Source: a bacterium
Lineage (GTDB): Bacteria; CBDUZB01; JAGLHV01
Direction of reading: 5' to 3'
Assembly: GCA_023143305.1 (NCBI GenBank)
Contig: JAGLHV010000112.1
Location: forward strand, 1-5,281
Length of the DNA: 5,281 bases
Shown here: piece after piece, positions 1 to 5,281 of the stretch
Position numbering within the stretch: the stretch's first letter is position 1
How the letters are laid out: every line of letters begins with the position of its first letter
The notes under the pieces: generated by a model
Databases searched by the model: none
What the model was told of the DNA's origin: nothing
What the model saw: only the letters and a program-made list of their open reading frames with translations
Made by a program: the position numbers and the translations under genes

Positions 1-767
1 TCAGCATAAATATGAGCCCCTCTTTTTTGAGCATGTTCTAATGATTCCAGGACTACTATTCCCGCCCCTTCCCCCATTATAAATCCATCTCGCTGAGCAT
101 CAAAAGGACGGGAAGCTTTTTGCGGTGCGTCATTTCTCGTAGATAATGCTTTCAGAGAACAAAAGCCTGCAAAACCTAAGGGAGTAATAGCCGCCTCTGC
201 TCCTCCGGCAATCATTACCTCTGCATCACCATAACGAATAAAACGCATAGCTTCTCCTATAGCATGACTCGAACTGGCACAAGCAGAAGAAAGTGAAAAA
301 TTAGGACCTTTCATTCCATAAAGTATAGCAATTTCTCCCGGAGCTATATTAGTTATTATTTTCGGAATTAAAAAAGGACTCACCCGTCGCGGCCCTTTAT
401 CCAGAAGGACCTTATGTTCATTCTCAATAGTCTGAAGTCCTCCCATCCCGCATCCGAGAATGACTCCTACCTGGTAAGGATCTTCTTCTTCCATTTTCAA
501 TCGAGCATCTTCTATTGCCAGTTTACCTGAGGCTAAAGCAAATTGAACAAATCGATCCATTCGCTTTATCTTTTTTTTCTCTATATAAAGTTCCGGTTGA
601 AAATCTTTCACTTCTGCATCAATGTGGGAATTATATTTAGTTACATCAAAAAAAGAAAGTTGCCCCACTCCCGATTCCCCGGCTAATAATGCTTTCCAGA
701 ATTTATCCTTTCCTATCCCAATAGGAGAAATAACATCCATCCCGGTAATTACTACTCGTCGTTTCAT
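1..767 (-). CDS. fabF: Beta-ketoacyl-ACP synthase II (KAS II), 5' part, cut by window edge
   Basis: Elongating condensing enzyme: it joins malonyl-ACP to a growing acyl-ACP, releasing CO2, in the cytoplasm. The first 255 codons are present with no stop before base 1. The family is about 410 residues, so the C-terminal part with the two catalytic histidines lies outside. The start ATG (765-767) follows AAGGAG (773-778) by 5 bases, and the protein opens MKRRVVITGMDVISPIG, the usual FabF N-terminus. The nucleophile is Cys163 in SSACASSSHAIG, the same number as in E. coli FabF. Other family marks are GCGMGGL (105-111), PFDAQRDGF (221-229) and MGEGAG (231-236). Residue 108, which is Ile in E. coli FabF and lines the acyl pocket, is Met here, and residue 106 is Cys. 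FabB is the alternative, but the N-terminus, residue numbering and position after acpP favour FabF. A 323-base spacer separates it from acpP. Confidence 0.96.
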   Translation of the reverse strand, partial: MKRRVVITGMDVISPIGIGKDKFWKALLAGESGVGQLSFFDVTKYNSHIDAEVKDFQPELYIEKKKIKRMDRFVQFALASGKLAIEDARLKMEEEDPYQVGVILGCGMGGLQTIENEHKVLLDKGPRRVSPFLIPKIITNIAPGEIAILYGMKGPNFSLSSACASSSHAIGEAMRFIRYGDAEVMIAGGAEAAITPLGFAGFCSLKALSTRNDAPQKASRPFDAQRDGFIMGEGAGIVVLESLEHAQKRGAHIYA

Positions 768-830
768 CTTCTCTCCTTAATTTCTTTTATATTTAGCTTC
801 TTTTTTAGTTTTATTTTTTGATTATTGGTA

Positions 831-846
831 TTCAATATGAATTGAA
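831..846. repeat. Inverted repeat TTCAAT-N4-ATTGAA upstream of fabF
   Basis: Two perfect 6-base arms (831-836 and 841-846) flank ATGA, about 65 bases before the fabF start. The size and symmetry would suit an operator for a dimeric regulator. In AT-rich DNA such a repeat can arise by chance, and it does not match a fatty-acid regulator site I can name with confidence. Confidence 0.25.
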
Positions 847-869
847 AAATAAATTTTTCCCATAAATTA

Positions 870-897
870 TCTATAAAAGAAACTGTAAGGGTGGCAA
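870..897 (-). promoter_or_regulatory. Weak promoter-like pair upstream of fabF (candidate 2)
   Basis: On the minus strand TTGCCA (892-897, 5 of 6 matches to the -35 consensus) is followed after 16 bases by TATAGA (870-875, 4 of 6 matches to the -10). The -35 lies inside the right arm of the 887-922 hairpin, so folding and promoter use might be linked. Such matches are common by chance in AT-rich DNA. Confidence 0.2.
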
Positions 898-922
898 GGT
901 ATAAACAAACCTTATCACCCTT
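887..922 (-). promoter_or_regulatory. Stem-loop in the acpP-fabF spacer (possible attenuator or processing site)
   Basis: In transcript sense the arms are AAGGGTG-AT-AAGGT (909-922) and ACCTT-GC-CACCCTT (887-900) around an 8-base loop. That gives 7 bp plus 5 bp, separated by one A.C mismatch and one G.U wobble. It is by far the most G+C-rich patch of this spacer, which argues against a chance repeat. After the stem the transcript reads ACAG and then TTTCTTTT, so the U-rich run begins 4 bases late and this is not a clean intrinsic terminator. Read on the plus strand, the right arm runs straight into TTTT, but no plus-strand gene needs ending. Partial termination or RNA end-protection after acpP is the likeliest role. 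Confidence 0.5.
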
Positions 923-1011
923 TTACTTGTTCCACCACCTTCAATTTGCTTTTCTTTTAAAAAGCTTTAAAAAACTTATCTGCTTACCTCTTTATCAAGA
1001 CGAAAACAAAC

Positions 1012-1039
1012 ATTTTAAAACAATTGTATAGATTTACAA
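1012..1039 (-). promoter_or_regulatory. Promoter-like pair that could drive fabF (candidate 1)
   Basis: On the minus strand TTGTAA (1034-1039, 4 of 6 matches to TTGACA) lies 16 bases before TAAAAT (1012-1017, 5 of 6 matches to TATAAT). It would start an RNA about 240 bases ahead of fabF, reading through the 887-922 hairpin. A short inverted repeat, TTGTA-N6-TACAA (1024-1039), overlaps the -35. AT-rich sequence gives many such matches, so this is a candidate only. Confidence 0.3.
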
Positions 1040-1063
1040 CCTATTCAAATCACCTATTTCAAT
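1037..1063 (-). repeat. Imperfect tandem direct repeat next to the promoter-like pair
   Basis: Two adjoining units read ATTGAAATAGGTG (1051-1063) and ATTTGAATAGGTTG (1037-1050) on the minus strand. They match at about 12 of 15 aligned columns and share the TAGGT core. The second unit overlaps the candidate -35 at 1034-1039. Tandem sites one helical turn or so apart are typical of regulator binding, but no regulator is identified. Confidence 0.35.
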
Positions 1064-1073
1064 CCATTATTTA

Positions 1074-1101
1074 TTAATCAATACTAATTTTTATTGATTA
1101 A
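1074..1101 (-). repeat. Perfect 10-bp inverted repeat spanning the acpP stop codon
   Basis: TTAATCAATA (1074-1083) and its exact complement (1092-1101) flank an 8-base loop. The acpP stop TAA (1091-1093) lies at the inner end of the 5' arm in the transcript, so the hairpin would form across the last codons of acpP. Only 2 of 10 pairs are G-C, so the stem is weak, and no U-run follows. It could protect the 3' end of an acpP mRNA or slow decay into it. It does not look like a terminator. Confidence 0.45.
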
Positions 1102-1327
1102 CCCGAGCTTTTATATACTCAAGTGCTTTACCTACTGAATCCAATTTTTCTGTCTCTTCTTCAGGTATTTCTATGTCAAACTCTTCTTCTAAAGCAATTA
1201 TTAATTCTACTGTATCCAAAGAATCTGCACCCAGATCGTTAACGAAAGAAGCTTGCGGAGTAACCTGCTCAGCATCCACTCCTAACTGGTCAACTATTAT
1301 TTCCTTTACTCTATCTTCTACTCCCAT
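1091..1327 (-). CDS. acpP: Acyl carrier protein
   Basis: Small acidic carrier that holds growing acyl chains on a 4'-phosphopantetheine arm and feeds every enzyme of this cluster. It is 78 residues, the normal length. The prosthetic-group site is Ser36 in [12 protein letters not shown] (31-42), the universal DSL motif and the same residue number as in E. coli. The helix II region around [16 protein letters not shown] is strongly acidic, as needed to dock on the synthases. The start at 1327 is chosen because it sits 10 bases after a near-perfect AGGAGGTGAG site and gives the standard N-terminus. The ATG at 1384 in the same frame would add 19 non-family residues and overlap fabG. It lies 37 bases after fabG, as usual, but 323 bases before fabF. 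The stop codon is within an inverted repeat. Confidence 0.98.
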   Translation of the reverse strand: MGVEDRVKEIIVDQLGVDAEQVTPQASFVNDLGADSLDTVELIIALEEEFDIEIPEEETEKLDSVGKALEYIKARVNQ

Positions 1328-1333
1328 TCTTTT

Positions 1334-1343
1334 CTCACCTCCT
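1334..1343 (-). promoter_or_regulatory. Very strong ribosome binding site of acpP
   Basis: AGGAGGTGAG on the minus strand complements the common 16S rRNA 3' end (ACCUCC core with flanking bases) along almost its whole length. It lies between the fabG stop and the acpP ATG at a normal distance. It settles the acpP start and suits the high demand for ACP. Confidence 0.85.
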
Positions 1344-1364
1344 ATCCTAAAACTATTTTTTTTT

Positions 1365-2105
1365 CTATATAGCCATTCCACCATCTAATTTAACTACCTC
1401 ACCGGTAATATAATTAGATTCATCGGAAGACAAAAAAACACATAAATCAGCAACATCCTCTGCTTCCCCAAAACGCTTTAAAGGTATTTGTTGATTTATC
1501 TTTTCTTTTATTTCCGGAGATAACTTATCTGTCATTTTAGTACGAATAAAACCCGGAGCAATAGCATTAACATTAATATTACGTGAAGCAAATTCCTTAG
1601 CCCATGACTTGGTTAAAGAAATTACTCCACCCTTTGAAGCTGCGTAATTAGATTGCCCCGCATTGCCGATTATTCCTATAATAGAAGCAATGTTTACTAT
1701 CTTTCCCCACCGCTGCTTCATCATCGACCGTATAACTGTTTTTGTACAATTAAAAACACCTTTGAGGTTAATACTTATAACTTTGTCCCAATCTTCTTCT
1801 TTCATTCGTAGCAATAAATTATCGCGGGTAATCCCGGCATTGTTAATTAATATATCAATTCTACCAAATTTGTCAAGTATTTTTTTTACCATTTCTTCTA
1901 CGGAAGAAATTTGCGACACATCTACAGCAACAGCTAAGGATTCTCCACCTTGCTCGGTTATTTGAGAAGCAGTATTTAAACTAAATTCTTCAATAACATC
2001 GGCTACTACGACTTTCGCGCCTAACCGGCTAAATTTTAAAGCAACAGCTTTCCCAATTCCTCCCCCCGCACCGGTAACCAAAACCACTTTTTCTGCTAAT
2101 CCCAT
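1365..2105 (-). CDS. fabG: 3-oxoacyl-ACP reductase
   Basis: NADPH-dependent short-chain dehydrogenase/reductase that reduces beta-ketoacyl-ACP to (3R)-hydroxyacyl-ACP, the first reduction of each elongation cycle; the family is normally a cytoplasmic tetramer. At 246 residues it is the usual length. It shows the cofactor loop TGAGGGIG (11-18), NNAG (88-91) and the complete catalytic set Asn113, Ser141, Tyr154 and Lys158 in the SNYAASKGG stretch. The Ser-Tyr-Lys spacing equals that of E. coli FabG (138/151/155). [11 protein letters not shown] (182-192) and the GEVVKLDGG end are also typical. The ATG follows AGGAGG (2112-2117) by 6 bases. SDR proteins are many and varied, but the position between fabD and acpP makes FabG firm. 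The 86-base spacer to fabD is AT-rich and holds nothing I can support. Confidence 0.97.
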   Translation of the reverse strand: MGLAEKVVLVTGAGGGIGKAVALKFSRLGAKVVVADVIEEFSLNTASQITEQGGESLAVAVDVSQISSVEEMVKKILDKFGRIDILINNAGITRDNLLLRMKEEDWDKVISINLKGVFNCTKTVIRSMMKQRWGKIVNIASIIGIIGNAGQSNYAASKGGVISLTKSWAKEFASRNINVNAIAPGFIRTKMTDKLSPEIKEKINQQIPLKRFGEAEDVADLCVFLSSDESNYITGEVVKLDGGMAI

Positions 2106-2191
2106 TTTTTACCTCCTCTCTTCCGATATACTTTAAATTATTTATTTTTATATTTTAAAATTAATCCAATAACAAAAATATTTTTCAATCT

Positions 2192-3178
2192 TTAATTTTT
2201 TAACACCTGTAATGCCTTTTCCAATGTACTTTGATTTTCTATGTTTACTACTTTTACATCCTTATTAATCCGGCGCAAGAGACCTGATAAAACTCTCCCC
2301 GGACCTACTTCAATAAAAACATTTACACCATAATCAATCATTTTTAAAATACTTTTTTCCCATAATACAGGATTATCAATCTGTTTTATTAAAGCTTTCT
2401 TTATGTCTTGCTCTTTAAAACTTAATTCTGCATTATAATTCATTATAACAGGAATCCTTGCATTTTTAAACTCTACCTTTTCCACTTCCCGGGAAAATTT
2501 TTCTTCGGCAGAAAACATTAATTTAGAATGAAAAGGACCACTCACATTTAAAAGAATTGCTCTTTTAGCCCCCGCCACCCGGGCAAGGTTTGTCACTCTC
2601 TCACAAGACTCATTATGTCCGGCAACAACAATTTGCTGAGGAGAATTAAAATTTACCGGCTCTACAACTAAATTCATTTCCTTTTCCACCTTGCTGCAAA
2701 TTTCTTCTACTATTTCTTTTTTTAACCCAATAATTGCTGCCATTTTTCCGGGATTTTCCAAAGAAGCCTGTTTAATTAATTTTCCTCTTTGATTTATAAG
2801 AGCTAATATAGCAGAAAAGTCTAAAACATTTGCCGCAAATAAAGCAGAATATTCTCCTAAACTATGCCCTGCCACTGCTACTATTTTATCACTCAAATCC
2901 GGCAAACAATTTTGTATAAATACTTTTAAAAAAGCAATACTGGTAACAAAAATTGCAGGTTGAGTAATTTCGGTTTTTTGCAAATCAGCTTCATTTCCTT
3001 CGAAAATATATTTTTCTAAATCAAAATCCAGAAGATCATTCGCTTGCTGAAAAACTTCTCTGGCTACATCATAATTATCAAAGAACTCTTTTCCCATACC
3101 AACATATTGAGACCCCTGTCCGGGAAAAAGTAAACCGATTTTAATCCCCTGATCAATAGATTTTAATTCTTCTTGCAT
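2192..3178 (-). CDS. fabD: Malonyl-CoA:ACP acyltransferase
   Basis: Transfers malonyl from malonyl-CoA to ACP, supplying the extender unit to FabH and FabF. At 328 residues it is slightly longer than typical (about 310), mostly from roughly 10 extra residues before the conserved LLFPGQGSQ (16-24). The serine nucleophile is Ser106 in GHSLGE (104-109). Arg131 in QRG binds the malonyl carboxylate in the family, and His217 in GPFHS (214-218) is the catalytic partner. VGPG (291-294) marks the usual C-terminal turn. No ATG, GTG or TTG codon occurs between the chosen ATG and the conserved core, so the short extension seems real. The ribosome binding site is modest (AGGAAA, 3185-3190). It is separated from fabH by 77 bases containing a palindrome. 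Confidence 0.97.
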   Translation of the reverse strand: MQEELKSIDQGIKIGLLFPGQGSQYVGMGKEFFDNYDVAREVFQQANDLLDFDLEKYIFEGNEADLQKTEITQPAIFVTSIAFLKVFIQNCLPDLSDKIVAVAGHSLGEYSALFAANVLDFSAILALINQRGKLIKQASLENPGKMAAIIGLKKEIVEEICSKVEKEMNLVVEPVNFNSPQQIVVAGHNESCERVTNLARVAGAKRAILLNVSGPFHSKLMFSAEEKFSREVEKVEFKNARIPVIMNYNAELSFKEQDIKKALIKQIDNPVLWEKSILKMIDYGVNVFIEVGPGRVLSGLLRRINKDVKVVNIENQSTLEKALQVLKN

Positions 3179-3214
3179 CTTTTATTTCCTATCTCTGCTA
3201 AAATATAAATACAG

Positions 3215-3228
3215 CTTGTTTAAACAAG
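3215..3228. repeat. 14-base perfect palindrome in the fabH-fabD spacer
   Basis: CTTGTTTAAACAAG is fully self-complementary. As DNA it would suit a dimeric regulator; as RNA it gives only a 5-bp stem with a UUAA loop and no U-run, so it is not a terminator. It lies about 37 bases before the fabD start. No known operator of FapR, FabT or FadR type is recognised in it. Confidence 0.35.
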
Positions 3229-3255
3229 ATTATTTTCATTTTATTAAGTACAAAA

Positions 3256-4236
3256 CTACCAACGAATTAAACAAGCACCACTGGTAAAACCTGCACCAAA
3301 AGCCACCAACATCAAAAGATCGCCCTCCTTTATGTCCTTTTCTCTAATTACCTCATCTAATCCTACTGCCGTAGTCGCTGCTGACATATTTCCATATTTA
3401 TGAATATTTAAAAAAACCCTTTCCATAGAAACCCCTACCCTCTTCGCCACAGCATTAATTATCCGGGTATTAGCCTGATGAGGAATAATAAATTTAACAT
3501 CTTCCCATTTCAAATTATTTCTGCTGACAACCTCATTTGCTGCTTTAATCATTGATTGAATAGCTATCTTAAAAACTTCATTCCCTTTCATTTTCAAAAA
3601 ATGAAGCCTTTCCTTTACTGAATTTTCTGTTGCCGGTATCCTTGAACCACCGGCAGGCATATTTAATAGACCCTGATAATTCCCATCAGAATTTAAATAT
3701 ATCTCCATAAGCCCCCTCTGGGTTTCTTCTCTACGCAATACAGCAGCACCTGCCCCATCACCAAACAAAATACAAGTATTCCTATCCTGCCAATCAGTAA
3801 CACTGGAAAGTGTCTCTGCAGCAACTACCAAAGCAGTCTTGTAAGTCCCCATCTGAAGATATTGCTTAACACAAGAAAGACCATAAATAAATCCGGTACA
3901 AGCGGCATTTAAATCAAAACAAACGGCATTCTTAGCCCCCAACTTAGCCTGAAGAACGCAGGCGGTAGAAGGAAAAGGCATATCCGGAGTAATTGTAGCA
4001 ACAACCAGTAATTCTATTTCTTCCGGCTTAAGACCCGCTGTTATTAAAGCTTTTTTACTTGCTTCCAATGCCAGGTCACTGGTCGCTTGATTATCAGCAG
4101 CTATTCTTCTCTGTCGAATACCGGTCCTGGTAATAATCCATTCATCATTAGTATCTACCATTTTTTCTAAATCAGAATTAGTCAAAATTTTTTCCGGCAA
4201 ATAAGAACCGGTACCAATTATTCTTGCTTTATACAA
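3256..4236 (-). CDS. fabH: Beta-ketoacyl-ACP synthase III (chain initiation)
   Basis: Condenses an acyl-CoA starter (acetyl-CoA or a branched acyl-CoA) with malonyl-ACP to begin fatty-acid synthesis. It is 326 residues, full length for the family. The N-terminus MYKARIIGTGSYLPE matches classic FabH. The catalytic triad is complete: Cys113 in LNAACTGF, His253 in IPHQAN and Asn283 in YGNMSAATT. The usual GNTS is GNMS here, a mild change. ITRTGIRQRR (35-44) and LFGDGAGAAVL (157-167) are also characteristic. The start codon is TTG (4234-4236): a TGA in the same frame lies 9 bases upstream, and the next Met is residue 26, inside the conserved region. It starts 2 bases after the plsX stop, so translation is probably coupled. 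Starter preference, straight or branched, cannot be read safely from the sequence. Confidence 0.97.
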   Translation of the reverse strand: MYKARIIGTGSYLPEKILTNSDLEKMVDTNDEWIITRTGIRQRRIAADNQATSDLALEASKKALITAGLKPEEIELLVVATITPDMPFPSTACVLQAKLGAKNAVCFDLNAACTGFIYGLSCVKQYLQMGTYKTALVVAAETLSSVTDWQDRNTCILFGDGAGAAVLRREETQRGLMEIYLNSDGNYQGLLNMPAGGSRIPATENSVKERLHFLKMKGNEVFKIAIQSMIKAANEVVSRNNLKWEDVKFIIPHQANTRIINAVAKRVGVSMERVFLNIHKYGNMSAATTAVGLDEVIREKDIKEGDLLMLVAFGAGFTSGACLIRW

Positions 4237-4238
4237 TT

Positions 4239-5237
4239 TTATTCACCATTATATTTATTAATTTGGGCACAAATCTCTTGATTAATACTTTTAGAAATTA
4301 ATTCAAAAGCTACCCTAATTGCACTTTTAATTGCTTTGTCACTGGAACTTCCGTGGCAAATAATAGAAAGCCCGCTAACGCCTAATAAAGGTGCTCCTCC
4401 ATATTCTTCATAATTAATTTTCTTTTTGATATTTTTAAATGCTTTTTTTAATGAATATGCAGCTATTTTCCATAACGTTTTTCTCTTAATTTCCTCTTTA
4501 ATCATGGTCAACATCATTTCAGATAATCCTTCTGCAAATTTCAAAATCATATTTCCCACAAAGCCATCGCATATTATTACATCGGCCTTTCCCTTGAGAA
4601 TATCTTTGGCTTCTACATTACCCACAAAATTCAAACCGCTTTTTTCTAATAAATTATAACTATTTACTCTCAGTTCATCCCCTTTAGTTGCTTCCCCTCC
4701 GATATTTAAAAGACCAATTCTGGGATAATCTATTCCAAAAATATCTTTAAAATAAACACTACCCATAATCGCAAATTGAAGTAAATGCTTAGCTTTACAA
4801 TCAACATTTGCTCCTGCATCAATTACAGTACACATGCCTTTTAAAGTAGGAAGTAAAGTAGCAATCGCCGGCCGATTTACCCCGGGTAATCTTTTTGAGT
4901 GCATTAAACTTGCGGCCATTATCGCCCCCGAATTACCGGCGGAAACACACGCCTTTGCTTTCCCTTCTTTAACTAATCGTAAAGCAACCATAATGGAAGA
5001 ATCTCTTTTTTGCCGGCAAGCATAAGCAGGTGAATCATCCATGCTTATAATTTCCGAAGCGTGAACAACTTCTAAGGTTAGTTTGGAAATATCAAATAGT
5101 TTTAATTCTCTTTTTATTAGCTTTTCATCACCCACTAAAACTACTTTGTAACCATACTCCTCACAAGACTGCACCGCTCCCCTTATTATTGCTTCTGGAG
5201 CATTATCACCACCCATTACATCAACTGCAATCCACAT
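4239..5237 (-). CDS. plsX: Phosphate acyltransferase (acyl-ACP:phosphate)
   Basis: Converts acyl-ACP and phosphate to acyl-phosphate, the donor used by PlsY to acylate glycerol-3-phosphate, so it links fatty-acid synthesis to membrane lipids. It is a soluble enzyme that associates peripherally with the membrane. At 332 residues it is normal length. Family blocks in order are VDVMGGDNAP (5-14), SAGNSGA (99-105), IDAGANVDCK (139-148), LLNIGGEATKGDEL (176-189), CDGFVGN (223-229) and YGGAPLLGVSG (279-289). A Lys-rich helix region (about 248-273) agrees with membrane contact, though that role is inferred. The ATG follows GGAGG (5244-5248) by 6 bases. Placement directly ahead of fabH is the conserved arrangement. 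No missing key residue was noticed. Confidence 0.97.
   Translation of the reverse strand: MWIAVDVMGGDNAPEAIIRGAVQSCEEYGYKVVLVGDEKLIKRELKLFDISKLTLEVVHASEIISMDDSPAYACRQKRDSSIMVALRLVKEGKAKACVSAGNSGAIMAASLMHSKRLPGVNRPAIATLLPTLKGMCTVIDAGANVDCKAKHLLQFAIMGSVYFKDIFGIDYPRIGLLNIGGEATKGDELRVNSYNLLEKSGLNFVGNVEAKDILKGKADVIICDGFVGNMILKFAEGLSEMMLTMIKEEIKRKTLWKIAAYSLKKAFKNIKKKINYEEYGGAPLLGVSGLSIICHGSSSDKAIKSAIRVAFELISKSINQEICAQINKYNGE
4243..4247 (-). promoter_or_regulatory. Weak ribosome binding site of fabH inside the plsX 3' end
   Basis: GGTGA, in the last codons of plsX, is the only match to the anti-Shine-Dalgarno sequence before the TTG start, 6 bases away. Together with the 2-base gap it suggests that fabH is read mainly by ribosomes finishing plsX. 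Confidence 0.5.
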
Positions 5238-5281
5238 TTAATTCCTCCAGAAAATTTTCTATTTCTTCTTTTCCTTCTTTT
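5238..5281 (-). other. plsX leader, possible 3' end of an upstream gene
   Basis: Purine-rich sequence with the plsX ribosome binding site GGAGG (5244-5248). One frame reads KKEKKK then TAG at 5259-5261, which would leave 21 bases before plsX and would suit a Lys-rich tail such as that of L32 (rpmF), the common upstream neighbour. A second frame stays open to a TGA at 5221-5223 inside plsX, reading EGKEEIENFLEELN and then VDCS. The third frame also remains open into plsX. The window is too short to say which, if any, is coding. No promoter is visible. Confidence 0.25.

Larger units (their letters stand above)
768..1090 (-). other. Long acpP-fabF spacer with several regulatory-looking elements
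   Basis: This 323-base AT-rich stretch has no convincing gene on either strand. The longest minus-strand reading frames starting with ATG that I found are 13 codons (822-863) and 9 codons (984-1013), and neither has a ribosome binding site. From acpP towards fabF it holds a hairpin over the acpP stop, an imperfect tandem repeat, a promoter-like pair, a larger hairpin, a second weak promoter-like pair, a small inverted repeat and the fabF ribosome binding site (773-778). The other gaps between genes here are 2 to 86 bases, so this one stands out. I infer an internal control region that lets fabF be expressed apart from acpP. No known riboswitch fold was recognised. Confidence 0.6.

Noticed and set aside
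822..863. 13-codon minus-strand frame in the acpP-fabF gap (MGKIYFSIHIEYQ)
   Set aside because: No ribosome binding site precedes it, and such short frames are expected by chance.
887..922. Clean intrinsic terminator or bidirectional terminator at the spacer hairpin
   Set aside because: In the transcribed direction the U-run is delayed and broken, and no convergent gene exists on the plus strand. It is kept as a regulatory hairpin only.
931..943. T-box-like run AAGGTGGTGGAAC on the minus strand
   Set aside because: It lacks the conserved T-box core and the upstream specifier-stem features, and fabF is not a typical T-box target.
984..1013. 9-codon minus-strand frame (MFVFVLIKR) as a leader peptide
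   Set aside because: No ribosome site; the codons show no run of a regulatory amino acid that would suggest attenuation.
1328..1384. Longer acpP starting at the ATG at 1384 (19 extra residues)
   Set aside because: It would overlap the end of fabG, has no suitable ribosome site, and adds residues not found in ACPs. The ATG at 1327 has a near-perfect site.
1173..1388. Plus-strand open frame opposite acpP
   Set aside because: It lies antisense over acpP and the acpP ribosome site, with low-complexity Ser-rich translation and no family resemblance.
1663..1965. Plus-strand open frame opposite fabG
   Set aside because: It is a shadow of the well-supported fabG frame with no ribosome site or recognisable domain.
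2174..2185. AT-only palindrome AAAAATATTTTT in the fabG-fabD gap
   Set aside because: It contains no G or C pair and is expected by chance in this composition.
4426..5025. Two plus-strand open frames opposite plsX (4426-4659 and 4834-5025)
   Set aside because: Both are antisense to conserved plsX blocks and show no family motifs.

Overview
This window is one transcription unit for bacterial type II fatty-acid and phospholipid-precursor synthesis, with every gene on the minus strand. Read in the direction of transcription (high to low coordinates) the order is plsX, fabH, fabD, fabG, acpP, fabF. Five genes are complete. fabF is cut by the left edge after 255 codons. Only 44 bases lie upstream of plsX, so the operon promoter and the preceding gene are not resolved.

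The DNA is AT-rich and most genes have strong AGGAGG-type ribosome binding sites. This fits a low-GC bacterium, either Clostridia-like or a deep low-GC lineage such as Atribacterota or Thermotogota. The sequence alone does not decide between them. The gene order is the widespread plsX-fabHDG-acpP-fabF arrangement known from E. coli. It has no fabK between fabH and fabD, and no fabZ or acc genes, within the window.

Layout: 5238-5281, upstream spacer or gene tail; 4239-5237, plsX; 3256-4236, fabH (TTG start, 2 bases after plsX); 3179-3255, spacer with a 14-base perfect palindrome; 2192-3178, fabD; 2106-2191, plain AT-rich spacer; 1365-2105, fabG; 1091-1327, acpP; 768-1090, an unusually long 323-base spacer; 1-767, 5' part of fabF.

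The genes act together. FabD loads malonyl groups onto ACP, FabH starts chains with acyl-CoA, FabG reduces each beta-keto intermediate, FabF elongates, and PlsX converts finished acyl-ACP to acyl-phosphate for phospholipid synthesis. All catalytic residues that fall in the window are present.

I see no new enzyme system, mobile element, RNA gene or CRISPR array. The only structure not explained by coding is in the spacers, chiefly between acpP and fabF. That spacer holds two inverted repeats able to form hairpins, a tandem repeat beside a promoter-like pair, and a further small inverted repeat. It may set acpP and fabF expression apart from the rest of the operon, but this is inference.
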